From positions 124,001 through 188,000 of the forward strand of contig NZ_JAHVAP010000012.1 in the NCBI RefSeq assembly GCF_024721155.1: 64,000 nucleotides of DNA, in the 5' to 3' direction. Below, one piece after another: positions 9,889-18,431 of this stretch; the first letter of the stretch is position 1; every line of letters begins with the position of its first letter. This stretch comes from Mucilaginibacter phenanthrenivorans (GTDB lineage: Bacteria > Bacteroidota > Bacteroidia > Sphingobacteriales > Sphingobacteriaceae). The position numbers and the translations under genes were made by a program. A model generated the notes under the pieces. The model was not told where the DNA came from. It made no database searches and saw only the letters and a list, made by a program, of their open reading frames with translations.

Positions 9889-10422
9889 TTGGGGCAGGAA
9901 GAAGTTGATTTAATAACGAGGTGCCTGAAGGGTGATATCAAAAGCTATGAGCTGTTATATAACAGGTATAGCCAGGCGATGTATCACACTTGTTTGCGTA
10001 TTGTGATGAATGCTGTTGATGCTGAGGATATTTTGCAGGAAGCCTTTATGGAGGCATTTGTTAACCTGGGTAAGCTTAAAGACACTGCAGCCTTTGGCGG
10101 ATGGATAAAACGCATCATGATCAACAAATCGGTAAACTTTGTGCAGCGGCACCGAAAAAGCTGGATTGATGCCGACGATACTGAGTTGATGAATATCCCC
10201 GAGGACCCGGCATTTGATGAATCTGAATTCCAGGGTAAGGTTGATGCTGTCATAAACGCTATGGGTACGCTGCCCGAAAAATACAGGATGGTAATCAACC
10301 TCCACATTTTCGAGCAACTGAGCTTTGAAGAAATCGCCTCGGTATTGAATATGCCCTCCTCGACCGTTAGGGTACAATACCTGCGGGGGAAACAAAAAAT
10401 ATTAGATAGTTTAAGCAAGTAG
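9889..10422 (+). CDS. RNA polymerase sigma factor, ECF subfamily
   Basis: 177 aa with sigma region 2 (about 20-88: AMYHTCLRIVMNAVDAEDILQEAFMEAF) and region 4 (about 120-172: LPEKYRMVINLHIFEQLSFEEIA, then SSTVRVQYLRGKQKI). The only start codon fitting the full region is a TTG at 9889, because an in-frame stop lies at 9865. It directs core RNA polymerase to a dedicated promoter set. Six bases separate it from the next gene, a single-span membrane protein with the usual position of an anti-sigma factor. Confidence 0.88.
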   Translation: MGQEEVDLITRCLKGDIKSYELLYNRYSQAMYHTCLRIVMNAVDAEDILQEAFMEAFVNLGKLKDTAAFGGWIKRIMINKSVNFVQRHRKSWIDADDTELMNIPEDPAFDESEFQGKVDAVINAMGTLPEKYRMVINLHIFEQLSFEEIASVLNMPSSTVRVQYLRGKQKILDSLSK

Positions 10423-10428
10423 CGGGAT

Positions 10429-11076
10429 ATGGAAAACGAGTTTGAAAAATATTTGCATAAAAACAGGGCGCGTTTTGAGGAGGGATCACCCTCGCCCCGC
10501 GTTTGGGAAAAACTACAGCGCAACCTCACTGAGCAGCATGCACGCCGTCAACGTATCATCAGGATACGGCGTATCAGTTTGGGCATTGCCGCAGGCGTCC
10601 TGCTTTGCATAGGTGCAATGCTGTTGCTATTTAAAAATAACAGCCGGTTAAGCCGCAATGCTATAACCCAAAATACCATGCGCCGCGACAGTACGATTGA
10701 GAGCCAAAAATTACTGGCAGAAAAGATAGAACTGGACAGTACTGAGCGGATAGCAGGCATAACGGACAATAAAACCCGGCAATCCCTTTACAGTTATGCA
10801 AAACGGATAGAGACCAGGCAAAAACAACTGGCCGTGTTACAGCAGCTAAATCCCGACTTATATGCCCGGTCGCAGAAGGTACTTATGGACCTGAATATGG
10901 GATATAACCAGTTACAAAAGCAACTGCCGGGAAGCCTTGATCAGCAAAAAGTACTGAAAGCGCTGATACAAAACCTAAAAATGCAGGAACTGATATTAAA
11001 TAACCAATTGCAGTTGCTTGAAGAATTGCAAATACCTGATAATGCTTCTGATGGAAAAAAGGATAAGAAAATATAG
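10429..11076 (+). CDS. Single-span membrane protein, possible anti-sigma factor
   Basis: 215 aa: a cytoplasmic N-terminus of about 44 residues (FEKYLHKNRARFEEGSPSPRVWEKL), one transmembrane helix (about 49-67), and a periplasmic helical part rich in Gln and Leu, probably coiled coil (about 115-205). No FecR or zinc anti-sigma signature is visible. The place immediately after an ECF sigma gene and the topology suggest it holds the sigma factor at the membrane; this is inferred from context, not from a recognised family. Confidence 0.6.
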   Translation: MENEFEKYLHKNRARFEEGSPSPRVWEKLQRNLTEQHARRQRIIRIRRISLGIAAGVLLCIGAMLLLFKNNSRLSRNAITQNTMRRDSTIESQKLLAEKIELDSTERIAGITDNKTRQSLYSYAKRIETRQKQLAVLQQLNPDLYARSQKVLMDLNMGYNQLQKQLPGSLDQQKVLKALIQNLKMQELILNNQLQLLEELQIPDNASDGKKDKKI

Positions 11077-12082
11077 CCTGATCATTTTGACTTGCCTGCT
11101 ATTGCTGCCTGTGCTGCTGCGTGCGGACGATCTTTTGCAAAAGGCGCAGAAAACCGTCGTCAAAAAAATTGCCGTTGCCAAAAACATGCAGCTAAATATC
11201 AGCAATCAGTATGGCGGTATCGTGATCCAACGCTGGAAGCGTACATCGGCGATGATACAGGTGACTATCACCGGGCGATCGGTAAAATTGTCGAGGGCAA
11301 ATACATTGATCCGGTTTGTGACGATCAAAACCAGCAAGATACCCGGTGCGGTTAGCCTCGAAACCGTTATCGATACATTGGCACAGCACATCAACCCTTC
11401 ATCCGGCGAGCAATGCCTTATCAGTTATACGGTTTTTGTGCCTGCCGGCCTTAAGCTGGCTGTTACTAACCGCTTCGGCAATATCCAGGTGAAAAGCTTT
11501 GAGGGCGAACTGGCTATTGATGAAAAATTCGGCGATTTGAAGATTGAGCGCGCCTCAGGGCCAATCAGGATCGATGCGGAGCAAGGCAGTGCTGATATCG
11601 ATCGCATCCACGGCGGATCGCTTAGGTTCAAAGGTTTTACACAGGTACGTATTGGGGAGCTTTCAGGTGCCGTGGACGCCAGGTTTTGGTCGGGCGGCAG
11701 CGTCGACCTCGGTTTGTCCAATGACCTGCAAAAGCTCAGCATCAACGCCGATAACGTAAAGCCGCTTAACATCACGAACCTTAAATTGGCCAATGCCGAC
11801 CTTAAAATCCACAGCACAGTATCGAAGATCATCTATAACGGGCGAATCATGCTCACCCTGGAAAAAACTTTAAATGTCACCTTAAAAAAGCCGTTGAAAA
11901 TCGATACCGTTTTCGTTATGGGAAAGTCAGATACCACAAAAAAAATAGCTGAAAAACTGCTGAACCTGAAAAAAATCAGCATAACCGCGATGAAAAGCGT
12001 GGATTATACATTAAAAACAGGGTCGGCAACTACTGGAATCAAGATCGATGTATCCTTTTGTGTAGTGAATGTGAAGGATTAA
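11051..12082 (+). CDS. Exported DUF4097-like beta-strand repeat protein
   Basis: I chose the ATG at 11051 because it gives a proper signal peptide (MEKRIRKYSLIILTCLLLL, cleavage near LLRAD); in-frame ATGs at 11018 and 11042 would add residues. The 343-aa product has repeating beta-strand phrases (LKLAVTNRFGNIQVKSFEG, LAIDEKFGDLKIERASG, RIDAEQGSADIDRI) typical of DUF4097/putative adhesin proteins that form a beta-helix. It overlaps the preceding membrane-protein gene, so sigma factor, membrane protein and this exported protein form one operon. Function unknown, probably cell-envelope. Confidence 0.65.
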   Translation: MEKRIRKYSLIILTCLLLLPVLLRADDLLQKAQKTVVKKIAVAKNMQLNISNQYGGIVIQRWKRTSAMIQVTITGRSVKLSRANTLIRFVTIKTSKIPGAVSLETVIDTLAQHINPSSGEQCLISYTVFVPAGLKLAVTNRFGNIQVKSFEGELAIDEKFGDLKIERASGPIRIDAEQGSADIDRIHGGSLRFKGFTQVRIGELSGAVDARFWSGGSVDLGLSNDLQKLSINADNVKPLNITNLKLANADLKIHSTVSKIIYNGRIMLTLEKTLNVTLKKPLKIDTVFVMGKSDTTKKIAEKLLNLKKISITAMKSVDYTLKTGSATTGIKIDVSFCVVNVKD

Positions 12083-12191
12083 GATTTTTCGAATCTTACC
12101 GCTCCGACCTATAGGTTGCCCAACAACCAATAAAACACGGAAGTCGGACAATCATAACAGCGTCATAAAACATCAGAAAATGAATTTATCA

Positions 12192-12233
12192 GTAAACTTA
12201 GTTGACTAATATAGTCAACTAAGTTTACATTTG
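12192..12233 (+). promoter_or_regulatory. Perfect palindromic operator over the START-protein promoter
   Basis: The arms at 12192-12208 (GTAAACTTAGTTGACTA) and 12212-12228 are exact reverse complements around a 3-base centre. The palindrome covers a promoter: TTG at 12202-12204 as -33 element and TACATTTG (fits TANNTTTG) at 12226-12233, 21 bases apart. A repressor bound here would block the promoter. A nearly identical site lies at 13081-13120 and a half-site precedes the MarR gene. Confidence 0.8.
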
Positions 12234-12252
12234 TCTTGTTAAACTTCAAAAG

Positions 12253-12927
12253 ATGAAAACAACAAATCAACTCATCAAATTAGTGAATAAAATATTTTTT
12301 ATGTCGCTGCTTCTTGTGTTAGGACTGAATGCTGCATTCGCACAAAATGATTGGAAACTGAGTACCGAAAAGGACGGCATAAAAATATACACCAGCATAC
12401 TGCCCGATTCAAAAATAAAAGCCATTAAAGTGGAGGCTGACTTTGATGCAACACCATCGCAGTTGGTTGCCATAGTAATGGATGTTAACACTGCTCCGGA
12501 TTGGGTATACCATGTTAAATCGGCTAAGCTGATTAAGCAGGTATCGGCAACAGAGCTTTACTATTATTCAGAGGTTACTTTGCCCTGGCCCGTAGCCAAC
12601 CGTGATTTTGTGGCTCATTTAACAGTGAGCCAGGATCCGGCTACAAAAGTAGTGACGATTGATGGCCCGGCGGTACCCGGCGTTGTTCCGGTAAAAAAAG
12701 GCATTGTAAGGATAGAAAACTCTATCGGCAAATGGGTTATCACACCGCTGGGGGCAAACCAGGTACATGTTCAATATTCTATCCACGTAGATCCGGGAGG
12801 CGCTCTTCCATCATGGCTGGTTAATATTTTTGCGACAGACGCGCCTGTGAAAATTTTTAAGAGCCTTAAAACACAATTGACAAAGCCTGATTACAAAAAC
12901 ACCGTCTTTGCATTTGTAAAAAATTAA
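12253..12927 (+). CDS. Exported START-domain (lipid-binding-like) protein
   Basis: 224 aa with a signal peptide (residues 1 to about 30, ending AAFAQ). The rest matches a START domain: WKLSTEKDGIKIYTS at the N-terminal strand, VAIVMDVNTAPDWVYHVKSAKLI, the signature ELYYYSEVTLPWPVANRDFV, and a C-terminal amphipathic helix (PVKIFKSLKTQLTKPDY). START domains hold hydrophobic ligands in a helix-grip cavity; the ligand is unknown. It sits alone behind a perfect palindromic operator that recurs in front of the next transcription unit. Confidence 0.85.
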   Translation: MKTTNQLIKLVNKIFFMSLLLVLGLNAAFAQNDWKLSTEKDGIKIYTSILPDSKIKAIKVEADFDATPSQLVAIVMDVNTAPDWVYHVKSAKLIKQVSATELYYYSEVTLPWPVANRDFVAHLTVSQDPATKVVTIDGPAVPGVVPVKKGIVRIENSIGKWVITPLGANQVHVQYSIHVDPGGALPSWLVNIFATDAPVKIFKSLKTQLTKPDYKNTVFAFVKN

Positions 12928-13080
12928 CCCGGTACGTTCTTACTTTTAACGTTCCATAACTTGCTGATCCTGCAGACAAACTGCGGGATCGCTCATTTAT
13001 AACAGATTTCCCCCTTGTATTTTCATCTTAATGTCAACAGCATCATAACAGCGTCACAATACGGTAAAAACTGATTTTTT

Positions 13081-13124
13081 GGTAAACCAAGTTGACTAAA
13101 ATTGGTCAACTTAGTTTACCTTTG
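13081..13124 (+). promoter_or_regulatory. Second palindromic operator over promoter of the 13.1-16.1 kb operon
   Basis: Arms at 13081-13096 (GGTAAACCAAGTTGAC) and 13105-13120 (GTCAACTTAGTTTACC) are reverse complements with one mismatch. A -33 TTG lies at 13092-13094 and TACCTTTG at 13117-13124 fits the -7 consensus. Geometry and sequence match the 12192 site, including the 20-base distance from the -7 box to the start codon. Confidence 0.78.
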
Positions 13125-13143
13125 TATTGTTAAATCAGTAATC

Positions 13144-13497
13144 ATGAAAACGCAATGCATCAACATCGACCAAAATCTTTTAGATATAACTAATCTAATG
13201 ATCACCAATGCAAAGAGCTCAAAATTGAATAAGCTTTTTTTTGCATCCAACTTTTCAACCGCGAAGCTAGGGTATTACCTGCTTCCACTGGCTAAACAAA
13301 TTTTCAAAGAAACCTTCATGGGTGCAGATATGGAGATGGGGATCCTCCTGATTTTCCTGCAAGACTATTTTTTTTCTGCCACTGATGCCATCAGGAATAA
13401 CGCTGTAACCAACCTGTTTAAAAAAATTAAAGGCAGCAAAAGAAACGTCGCAGTACCAGCTTCTGAAATGATTTACAATCATCCGCAAGCTGCCTGA
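13144..13497 (+). CDS. Small orphan protein, co-transcribed with DUF5686 gene
   Basis: The start is placed at ATG 13144, since an upstream extension would begin inside the promoter palindrome. The 117-aa product has no signal peptide. It is hydrophobic in the middle (AKLGYYLLPLAKQIFKE, MEMGILLIFLQDYFF) and basic near the end (NLFKKIKGSKRN). I recognise no family. It lies 23 bp before a DUF5686 barrel gene and is behind the MarR-type operator, so it is probably induced together with that gene. Confidence 0.65.
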   Translation: MKTQCINIDQNLLDITNLMITNAKSSKLNKLFFASNFSTAKLGYYLLPLAKQIFKETFMGADMEMGILLIFLQDYFFSATDAIRNNAVTNLFKKIKGSKRNVAVPASEMIYNHPQAA

Positions 13498-13520
13498 GGC
13501 CTCAATAATATTTTAATATC

Positions 13521-16085
13521 ATGAAAACGGACCATTTTTCCAAAATCATTAAAAGCACGCTGATACTTTTATTCCTAACGTTATCAACCACGTTGATGGC
13601 ACAGCAAACCATTGTTAAGGGAGTAGTTACAGATATGCGCACCCACGAAACCATGCCCGCTGTAAGTGTTTCCTTTGATGGAACCACCATAGGCGGCAGC
13701 ACGGATGTTAAGGGCAATTACAGAATTAGCACCGACGGCAACTATAGCCGCATCAAGGTTACCTTTATAGGTTATAAAACCTTTTACCAGGATATTAACC
13801 CCGGCACAACGCAAACTATAAACATCTCGTTAAGTGAAGACAGGAGAGTATTGACCGAGGTAGTGGTAAAAAGCGGTAAAAAAACCAAATACACCAATAA
13901 GAACAATCCTGCTGTGGAACTGATTCGCAAGGTGATTGCCCACAAGGATCAAAACAGGCTGGAGAATTTCGACTATGCCGAATACCAGCAATACGAAAGA
14001 ATGATATTTTCACTGAGTGATCTTTCTGAAAAATTTAAACAGAAGCGGATCTTTAAGAATTATCAGTTCTTGTTTATGGAGCAGGATTCTGACGCCATAG
14101 GCGGAAAAAACCTGCTGCCAATGTACATGGAAGAAAAGCTGTCTGACAACTACTTCCGCAAATCGCCATATACTAAAAAACAGGTGATCCAGGCCAACAA
14201 GCAGGTGAAGTACGACGAGAACTTTGTAGACAACGAGGGGCTTAAAGCATACTTTAACCGTATGTACATGGATATTGAGATCTATGATAATAATATCCCG
14301 TTATTGGGTAACCAATTGCTGAGCCCTATTGCCGATGGTGCACCATCATTCTACAAATTCTTTATTACCGATACCATTAAGGATGTGAGCCCCCAATTGA
14401 TCGAGCTGAGTTTTACTCCGCGTAACACTACCGACATGCTTTTTACGGGTAAGATCTACATTACAATGGATGGCAACTATGCTGTACAAAAAGCGGTTTT
14501 GTCGGTAAATAAACACATCAACCTCAACTTTGTGCGCCAGATGCAAACCACCCTTAACTTTGAAAAAACAGAAGGCGGGCGCTACCGGTTGAGCCAGAGC
14601 GATTTGAAGATAGACTTTGGGCTGAACAAAAACAAAGGCGGCGGCGTGTATGGCGAGCGTGTGGTGATCATCAATAATTTTGCCGTTAACAAACCACGCC
14701 CTAAAGAGACTTATGACGGTCCTGCGCAAATGATCGCCTTTAATGCGGCAGAAAAAGGGGATGAATTTTGGAAGGCAAATCGCCCGGATACGCTGAAACC
14801 GGGACAGGCGGACATCTATAAGAATATTGACAGCCTGCAAACCCTCCCCTCCTTTAAACGGACAATGAAGCTGATTACACTTTTTGTTGCCGGGTACGAT
14901 AATTTAGGGCCTTTTGAAATAGGGCCGGTAAATACCTTTTACAACTTTAACCCGGTAGAAGGCTTCAGGCTGAGGTTAGGCGGACGTACCACCACCGAAC
15001 TGAGCAAACGGTATTACTTCGAGACCTATGGTGCATATGGTTTTAAGGATGAAAAGTTCAAATACTTTTTCAGCGGCACGTATTCCCTGAATAATAAATC
15101 GATCTATTCCTTTCCGCAGGACTATGTAAGAGCCAGCGTACAACGCGACACCAAGATCCCGGGCCAGGAACTGCAGTTTGTGCAGGAGGATAACTTCCTG
15201 CTGTCATTCAAGCGTGGCGACCATGGCATCTATACCTATAACGATATCTTCAGGCTGGATTACGTACACGAGTACCTGAACCATTTCTCCTACAAGTTTG
15301 AGCTAAAGGCCTGGAATCAGTCGCCTACCGGATCATTATATTATCAGAACCTGGTTGACGGCCTGCCAAATACCGTAAATAGCCTGCAAACCACTGAATT
15401 GTCAATGGAATTGCGGTACGCACCTCATGAAAAGTTTTACCAGGGTAAATTATACCGCACCCCGATACCTGACAAGTACCCTATTTATACCCTGCGTTAC
15501 CAGGAAGGGATTAAAGGCCTTTTTAAGGGTGATTACAATTACCAGAATGTTACCGGCAACATAACCAAACGCTTTTACCTTTCTCAGTTAGGTTATGCAG
15601 ACGTTGCGGTAGAAGGCGGTTATATCTTTAATAAGCTGCCTTATCCGTTACTGGATATCCAACATGCCAACCAGAGCTATGCATTGCAGCTGCAATCATA
15701 TAACCTGATGAATTACCTGGAGTTTGTTAGTGACCACTATGCCAGCATCAATATCGATCAGCATTTTAACGGCTTCTTTTTTAACAAGATCCCATTGTTA
15801 CAATCGTTGAAGTTGAGGGAAGTAGTATCATTCAAATCAGTATGGGGTGGTGTAAGGCAGGAAAACAACCCGGCCAATGATCCCAACTTATTGCAGTATC
15901 CTGTAAACGGCGATGGAAAACCCATCACTTATACACTCAACAACGGGCCATATATGGAAGCCAGCGCAGGTGTAGAAAACATTTTTAAAGTATTGCGTTT
16001 AGACATGGTTAGAAGGCTTTCTTACCTTGACCACCCCGATGCGCCAAAGTGGGGTTTAAGGGTATTTGTTAAATTTCAGTTCTAA
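13521..16085 (+). CDS. DUF5686 family outer-membrane protein with carboxypeptidase-like domain
   Basis: 854 aa. A signal peptide (1-27, ending LMAQ) precedes a carboxypeptidase-like regulatory domain (about 30-112: GVVTDMRTHETMPAVSVSF). The large remainder matches DUF5686: NKNNPAVELIRKVIAHKDQN, YAEYQQYERMIFSLSDLSEKF, and a C-terminal barrel ending GLRVFVKFQF. Such proteins are predicted outer-membrane barrels of unknown substrate. It is the second gene of the unit controlled by the operator at 13081 and is followed 82 bp later by the MarR gene. Confidence 0.85.
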   Translation: MKTDHFSKIIKSTLILLFLTLSTTLMAQQTIVKGVVTDMRTHETMPAVSVSFDGTTIGGSTDVKGNYRISTDGNYSRIKVTFIGYKTFYQDINPGTTQTINISLSEDRRVLTEVVVKSGKKTKYTNKNNPAVELIRKVIAHKDQNRLENFDYAEYQQYERMIFSLSDLSEKFKQKRIFKNYQFLFMEQDSDAIGGKNLLPMYMEEKLSDNYFRKSPYTKKQVIQANKQVKYDENFVDNEGLKAYFNRMYMDIEIYDNNIPLLGNQLLSPIADGAPSFYKFFITDTIKDVSPQLIELSFTPRNTTDMLFTGKIYITMDGNYAVQKAVLSVNKHINLNFVRQMQTTLNFEKTEGGRYRLSQSDLKIDFGLNKNKGGGVYGERVVIINNFAVNKPRPKETYDGPAQMIAFNAAEKGDEFWKANRPDTLKPGQADIYKNIDSLQTLPSFKRTMKLITLFVAGYDNLGPFEIGPVNTFYNFNPVEGFRLRLGGRTTTELSKRYYFETYGAYGFKDEKFKYFFSGTYSLNNKSIYSFPQDYVRASVQRDTKIPGQELQFVQEDNFLLSFKRGDHGIYTYNDIFRLDYVHEYLNHFSYKFELKAWNQSPTGSLYYQNLVDGLPNTVNSLQTTELSMELRYAPHEKFYQGKLYRTPIPDKYPIYTLRYQEGIKGLFKGDYNYQNVTGNITKRFYLSQLGYADVAVEGGYIFNKLPYPLLDIQHANQSYALQLQSYNLMNYLEFVSDHYASINIDQHFNGFFFNKIPLLQSLKLREVVSFKSVWGGVRQENNPANDPNLLQYPVNGDGKPITYTLNNGPYMEASAGVENIFKVLRLDMVRRLSYLDHPDAPKWGLRVFVKFQF

Positions 16086-16127
16086 TAATGCTGACACATA
16101 AGTTAATTGCATAAAAAGCGTTAACTT

Positions 16128-16151
16128 GTAAACCAGATTGACTATATCAAT
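16128..16151 (+). promoter_or_regulatory. Operator-like half-site upstream of marR-type gene
   Basis: GTAAACCAGATTGACTA at 16128-16144 matches the left arm of the two operators at 12192 and 13081 with two or three changes, and ATTGA...TCAAT at 16137-16151 is a short inverted repeat. It sits 16 bases before the MarR start codon, suggesting autoregulation. Confidence 0.6.
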
Positions 16152-16167
16152 ATAAAAATAAAGGATC

Positions 16168-16626
16168 ATGTTAAACGAGGATACAAGCAGGACAACCAGC
16201 AGGCTACTTTACCTTTTGAAGCGATTGTCTGACAGTTGGTTTTGCAATGAGCTTTGTCATGAAAACATAGAGGGGTTCAATAATTCATACATCCCGGTAT
16301 TCATGAGTATAGGTACAGCGGGCATTTCCAATAGCAAGCTGGCATCAAACTTAACCATAACCAAACAGGCTGCCAGTAAGGTGATCAAGGAACTGGAAGA
16401 GCTGGGCCTGGTATGCAGCGAAAAATGCAGCACCGATGGCCGTTTGATGATGCTGTACCTGACCAGCAAGGGGGCTGCCTTTTATGGGCATCTTAAAGGC
16501 CAGATCGTGGCGCTTGAGCAGGAATACAAAAAAGTGGTTGGCGCAAAGAATTATGAAACGGCTATAGATGTAATGTCGAAGCTGGTGAAATACCACGAAG
16601 AGTTGAATAAAATGGAGGCGGTTTAA
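16168..16626 (+). CDS. MarR family transcriptional regulator
   Basis: 152 aa with the winged-helix core of the MarR family: helix-turn-helix at about 52-80 (GTAGISNSKLASNLTITKQAASKVIKEL) and the wing at about 82-105 (GLVCSEKCSTDGRLMMLYLTSKG). C89 in the wing region and C22/C26 near the N-terminus could be redox-active or ligand-related. It likely binds as a dimer to the TTGACT-centred palindromes at 12192, 13081 and its own upstream region, repressing the START-protein and DUF5686 units. The regulator-site assignment is inference from proximity and site similarity. Confidence 0.9.
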   Translation: MLNEDTSRTTSRLLYLLKRLSDSWFCNELCHENIEGFNNSYIPVFMSIGTAGISNSKLASNLTITKQAASKVIKELEELGLVCSEKCSTDGRLMMLYLTSKGAAFYGHLKGQIVALEQEYKKVVGAKNYETAIDVMSKLVKYHEELNKMEAV

Positions 16627-16627
16627 G

Positions 16628-16736
16628 CGTATTAGCGCCAATGCATTTGCGTGAACATCGCGCGCAGATTTACCCTCCCGGCCGACGCTTCGCTGGACCT
16701 GCCCTCCCTTTGCTGCGCACAAGGAGGGCTAAAAAA
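16628..16736. repeat. Dispersed intergenic repeat, copy 1
   Basis: This stretch (AACATCGCGCGCAGATTTACCC ... GGAGGGCTAAAAA) is the reverse complement of the repeat found twice in tandem at 29538-29717, and related to the copy at 43543-43620. It contains the inverted pair CCCTCCCTTTGC / GCGCACAAGGAGGG, so it can form a hairpin. It behaves as a dispersed intergenic palindromic element, with no coding potential. Confidence 0.8.
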
Positions 16737-16782
16737 CTTAAATAATAGCATTGGGGAACACCTGCGGCTACAGAAATTCAAC

Positions 16783-17391
16783 TTAAGTACTGAGCGCTTT
16801 CCTGCATTTTTCGCATAAAAATATTTGCTCCTGGTCCACCGCTTTTATTGTGCCCCGGGCATCGTTCATAAAACATCTTTTGTCGCCGCTGGTGCAGTGG
16901 TTTAAACCAAGGTTATGGCCAATTTCATGCAAACAAACTTTGGTTAGCCGCGAATGTAAAAGCTGTGCCGAGGCATTTCGCTTTAGCCTGAATGTTGATA
17001 TTACGCATGTTTTACCCGGCCGGTAACCCAAACCGAATATGCCCCATTCGGTGCTATGCCGTTCGGGATTTGCACAGGCAATATCCTTCCCGGTTAAAAT
17101 AAGCAGGTTTTCGTTGGTGTTGTATTTGGATAAGATCCTGTTGGCCTCATAGCGGGTTTTACTATCAGCTAATATGTCCCTGGTAAAATTAACCTCGGTT
17201 TTAACAATGCATTTATAGTGATAAAAGTGTTCAATCGCCGATTTTACCATGTTGATGTCCGATTTTTCGACATGGCCCAAAGGCTGAATGTAAACCACTT
17301 TAGGTTCATCATAAAATATTGCCTGTGCCTGCTTTGCAATTATCAACAGTAAAAGGCATAGGGTACAGTATTTTATGTGGACGATCCTCAT
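16783..17391 (-). CDS. Archaemetzincin-like (M54) zinc metallopeptidase, exported
   Basis: 202 aa with a hydrophobic N-terminus (TLCLLLLIIAKQAQA) that looks like a signal peptide. The metzincin motif HEIGHNLGLNHC is near residue 155-166, followed by CFMN (Met-turn) and a CEKC pair near the C-terminus, as in the archaemetzincin family, where a second zinc is bound by cysteines. The beginning (VVYIQPLGHV) is also typical. The family consists of small metalloproteases of uncertain substrate. Unlike many members it appears to be exported. Confidence 0.87.
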   Translation of the reverse strand: MRIVHIKYCTLCLLLLIIAKQAQAIFYDEPKVVYIQPLGHVEKSDINMVKSAIEHFYHYKCIVKTEVNFTRDILADSKTRYEANRILSKYNTNENLLILTGKDIACANPERHSTEWGIFGLGYRPGKTCVISTFRLKRNASAQLLHSRLTKVCLHEIGHNLGLNHCTSGDKRCFMNDARGTIKAVDQEQIFLCEKCRKALST

Positions 17392-17596
17392 CTGGTAAAT
17401 ATGTGAAGCGTAAAACTAATTAACTTTTTTCGCACTGACTACCCAAAAAATGGGTTTACAGGGTTAACATAGTTTAAGATTTACATAGAAATAAATATCT
17501 GTTAATCAATCGTTTACATAAATTTTTCAGAAATAGGGGTTAACATTTGTGGGGGTTTGCTATTTAGGTGGGAGTACTTTATATGCTGGCTACTAA

Positions 17597-17732
17597 GCAG
17601 GTGGGCACTAGTAGCCCACTTCTTTTGGGTGCCCGGATACCAGCGCCAGGTTGGAGTGTTCATTTGACAAGCAGAATGCTTGTCGTATTTTAGGTCGAAG
17701 TTATAAACTTCGACCAGTGTGGGTACCTGCTT
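17597..17732. repeat. Highly structured extragenic element in a 342-bp gap
   Basis: Three perfect hairpins follow each other: GTGGGC...GCCCAC at 17601-17619, GACAAGCA-gaa-TGCTTGTC at 17666-17684, and GGTCGAAGTT-ata-AACTTCGACC (17693-17715). The ends, AAGCAGGT on the left and its reverse complement in ACCTGCTT on the right, form a terminal inverted repeat. It overlaps the region downstream of the gene that ends at 17734. This looks like a small palindromic mobile-type repeat or a structured RNA; no coding potential. The rest of 17392-17596 shows nothing recognisable. Confidence 0.6.
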
Positions 17733-17733
17733 T

Positions 17734-18297
17734 TTAATTGTTCAAATAATTTTCAATTGCAACTACCTCTTGCGGATTAAGCAAAATTTTACGTTTTTCC
17801 GGTTGCAGCGAGTTAGAATTCTTTAGGTGTCCGGGCGTAATAATGCGAACCTCATAGTTATTCACGGTGGTTGACATAATTTTAACATCCATTATCCCCT
17901 CATCTGTTGCTATAATTGTTTCTGGATTTTCCACATTCATATCATCAATCCAAACTTTTGAAATATTTTCCTTTTTAATATGAAATTTATCTAGTATTTG
18001 ATTAAATAAAATCATTTTAGTATTAGGGTTTAATTTAATAATACCTGCGCCAGAAGGGGTAAATATTCCAAACCTACTAATACAATCAAACCTGGAGATT
18101 ATTTCAAAAGATTTGCACTGGCTTGGACTAATAATTACATTTTGGGATATTATTGTTTTATTGTTATCCAAGTGAATGATATATAAGAAACCGATATGGT
18201 TATATTTTTTTAAAGAAATGGTGTCTTTTTCTTGTTGCGCAAAGGAGTAAGTTATAAATAAAAATATTGCGATCAGTAGAACAAATAGCGTTTTCAT
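17734..18297 (-). CDS. Exported hypothetical protein
   Basis: 187 aa with a clear signal peptide (MKTLFVLLIAIFLFITYSFA, cleaved before QQ). I do not recognise a family. The mature part is Ile/Asn-rich and mixed alpha/beta, without cysteines except C89 and C96 (SQCKSFEIISRFDCISRFG). It lies between a structured repeat and a transposase remnant, and its low G+C content differs from the genes at 10-16 kb, so it may belong to the accessory region. Confidence 0.6.
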   Translation of the reverse strand: MKTLFVLLIAIFLFITYSFAQQEKDTISLKKYNHIGFLYIIHLDNNKTIISQNVIISPSQCKSFEIISRFDCISRFGIFTPSGAGIIKLNPNTKMILFNQILDKFHIKKENISKVWIDDMNVENPETIIATDEGIMDVKIMSTTVNNYEVRIITPGHLKNSNSLQPEKRKILLNPQEVVAIENYLNN

Positions 18298-18323
18298 ATA
18301 TTAAAAAATAATTTAATTATTTT

Positions 18324-18431
18324 ATTCCGCCCATGCAAGCATTTTGCCTGAAAGCCAATAATTTAAGCGTCCCGCTTAAATCCAAATTAATAAATAACCT
18401 TCAATGGACTCTCCGGATTAGCGCTGCTATA
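18324..18431 (-). pseudogene. IS200-like transposase 3'-end remnant with hairpin, copy A
   Basis: Read on the minus strand, 18432-18387 encodes YSSANPESPLKVIY and a stop, the typical C-terminus of IS200-like (Y1/RAYT-type) transposases. It is followed by a perfect hairpin ATTTAAGCG-tcc-CGCTTAAAT at 18361-18381. The whole 108 bp aligns at roughly 80 percent identity by eye with 25170-25280. It abuts the stop codon of the DUF6527 gene, so the ubiquitin-like operon ends exactly where this remnant begins. Confidence 0.7.
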
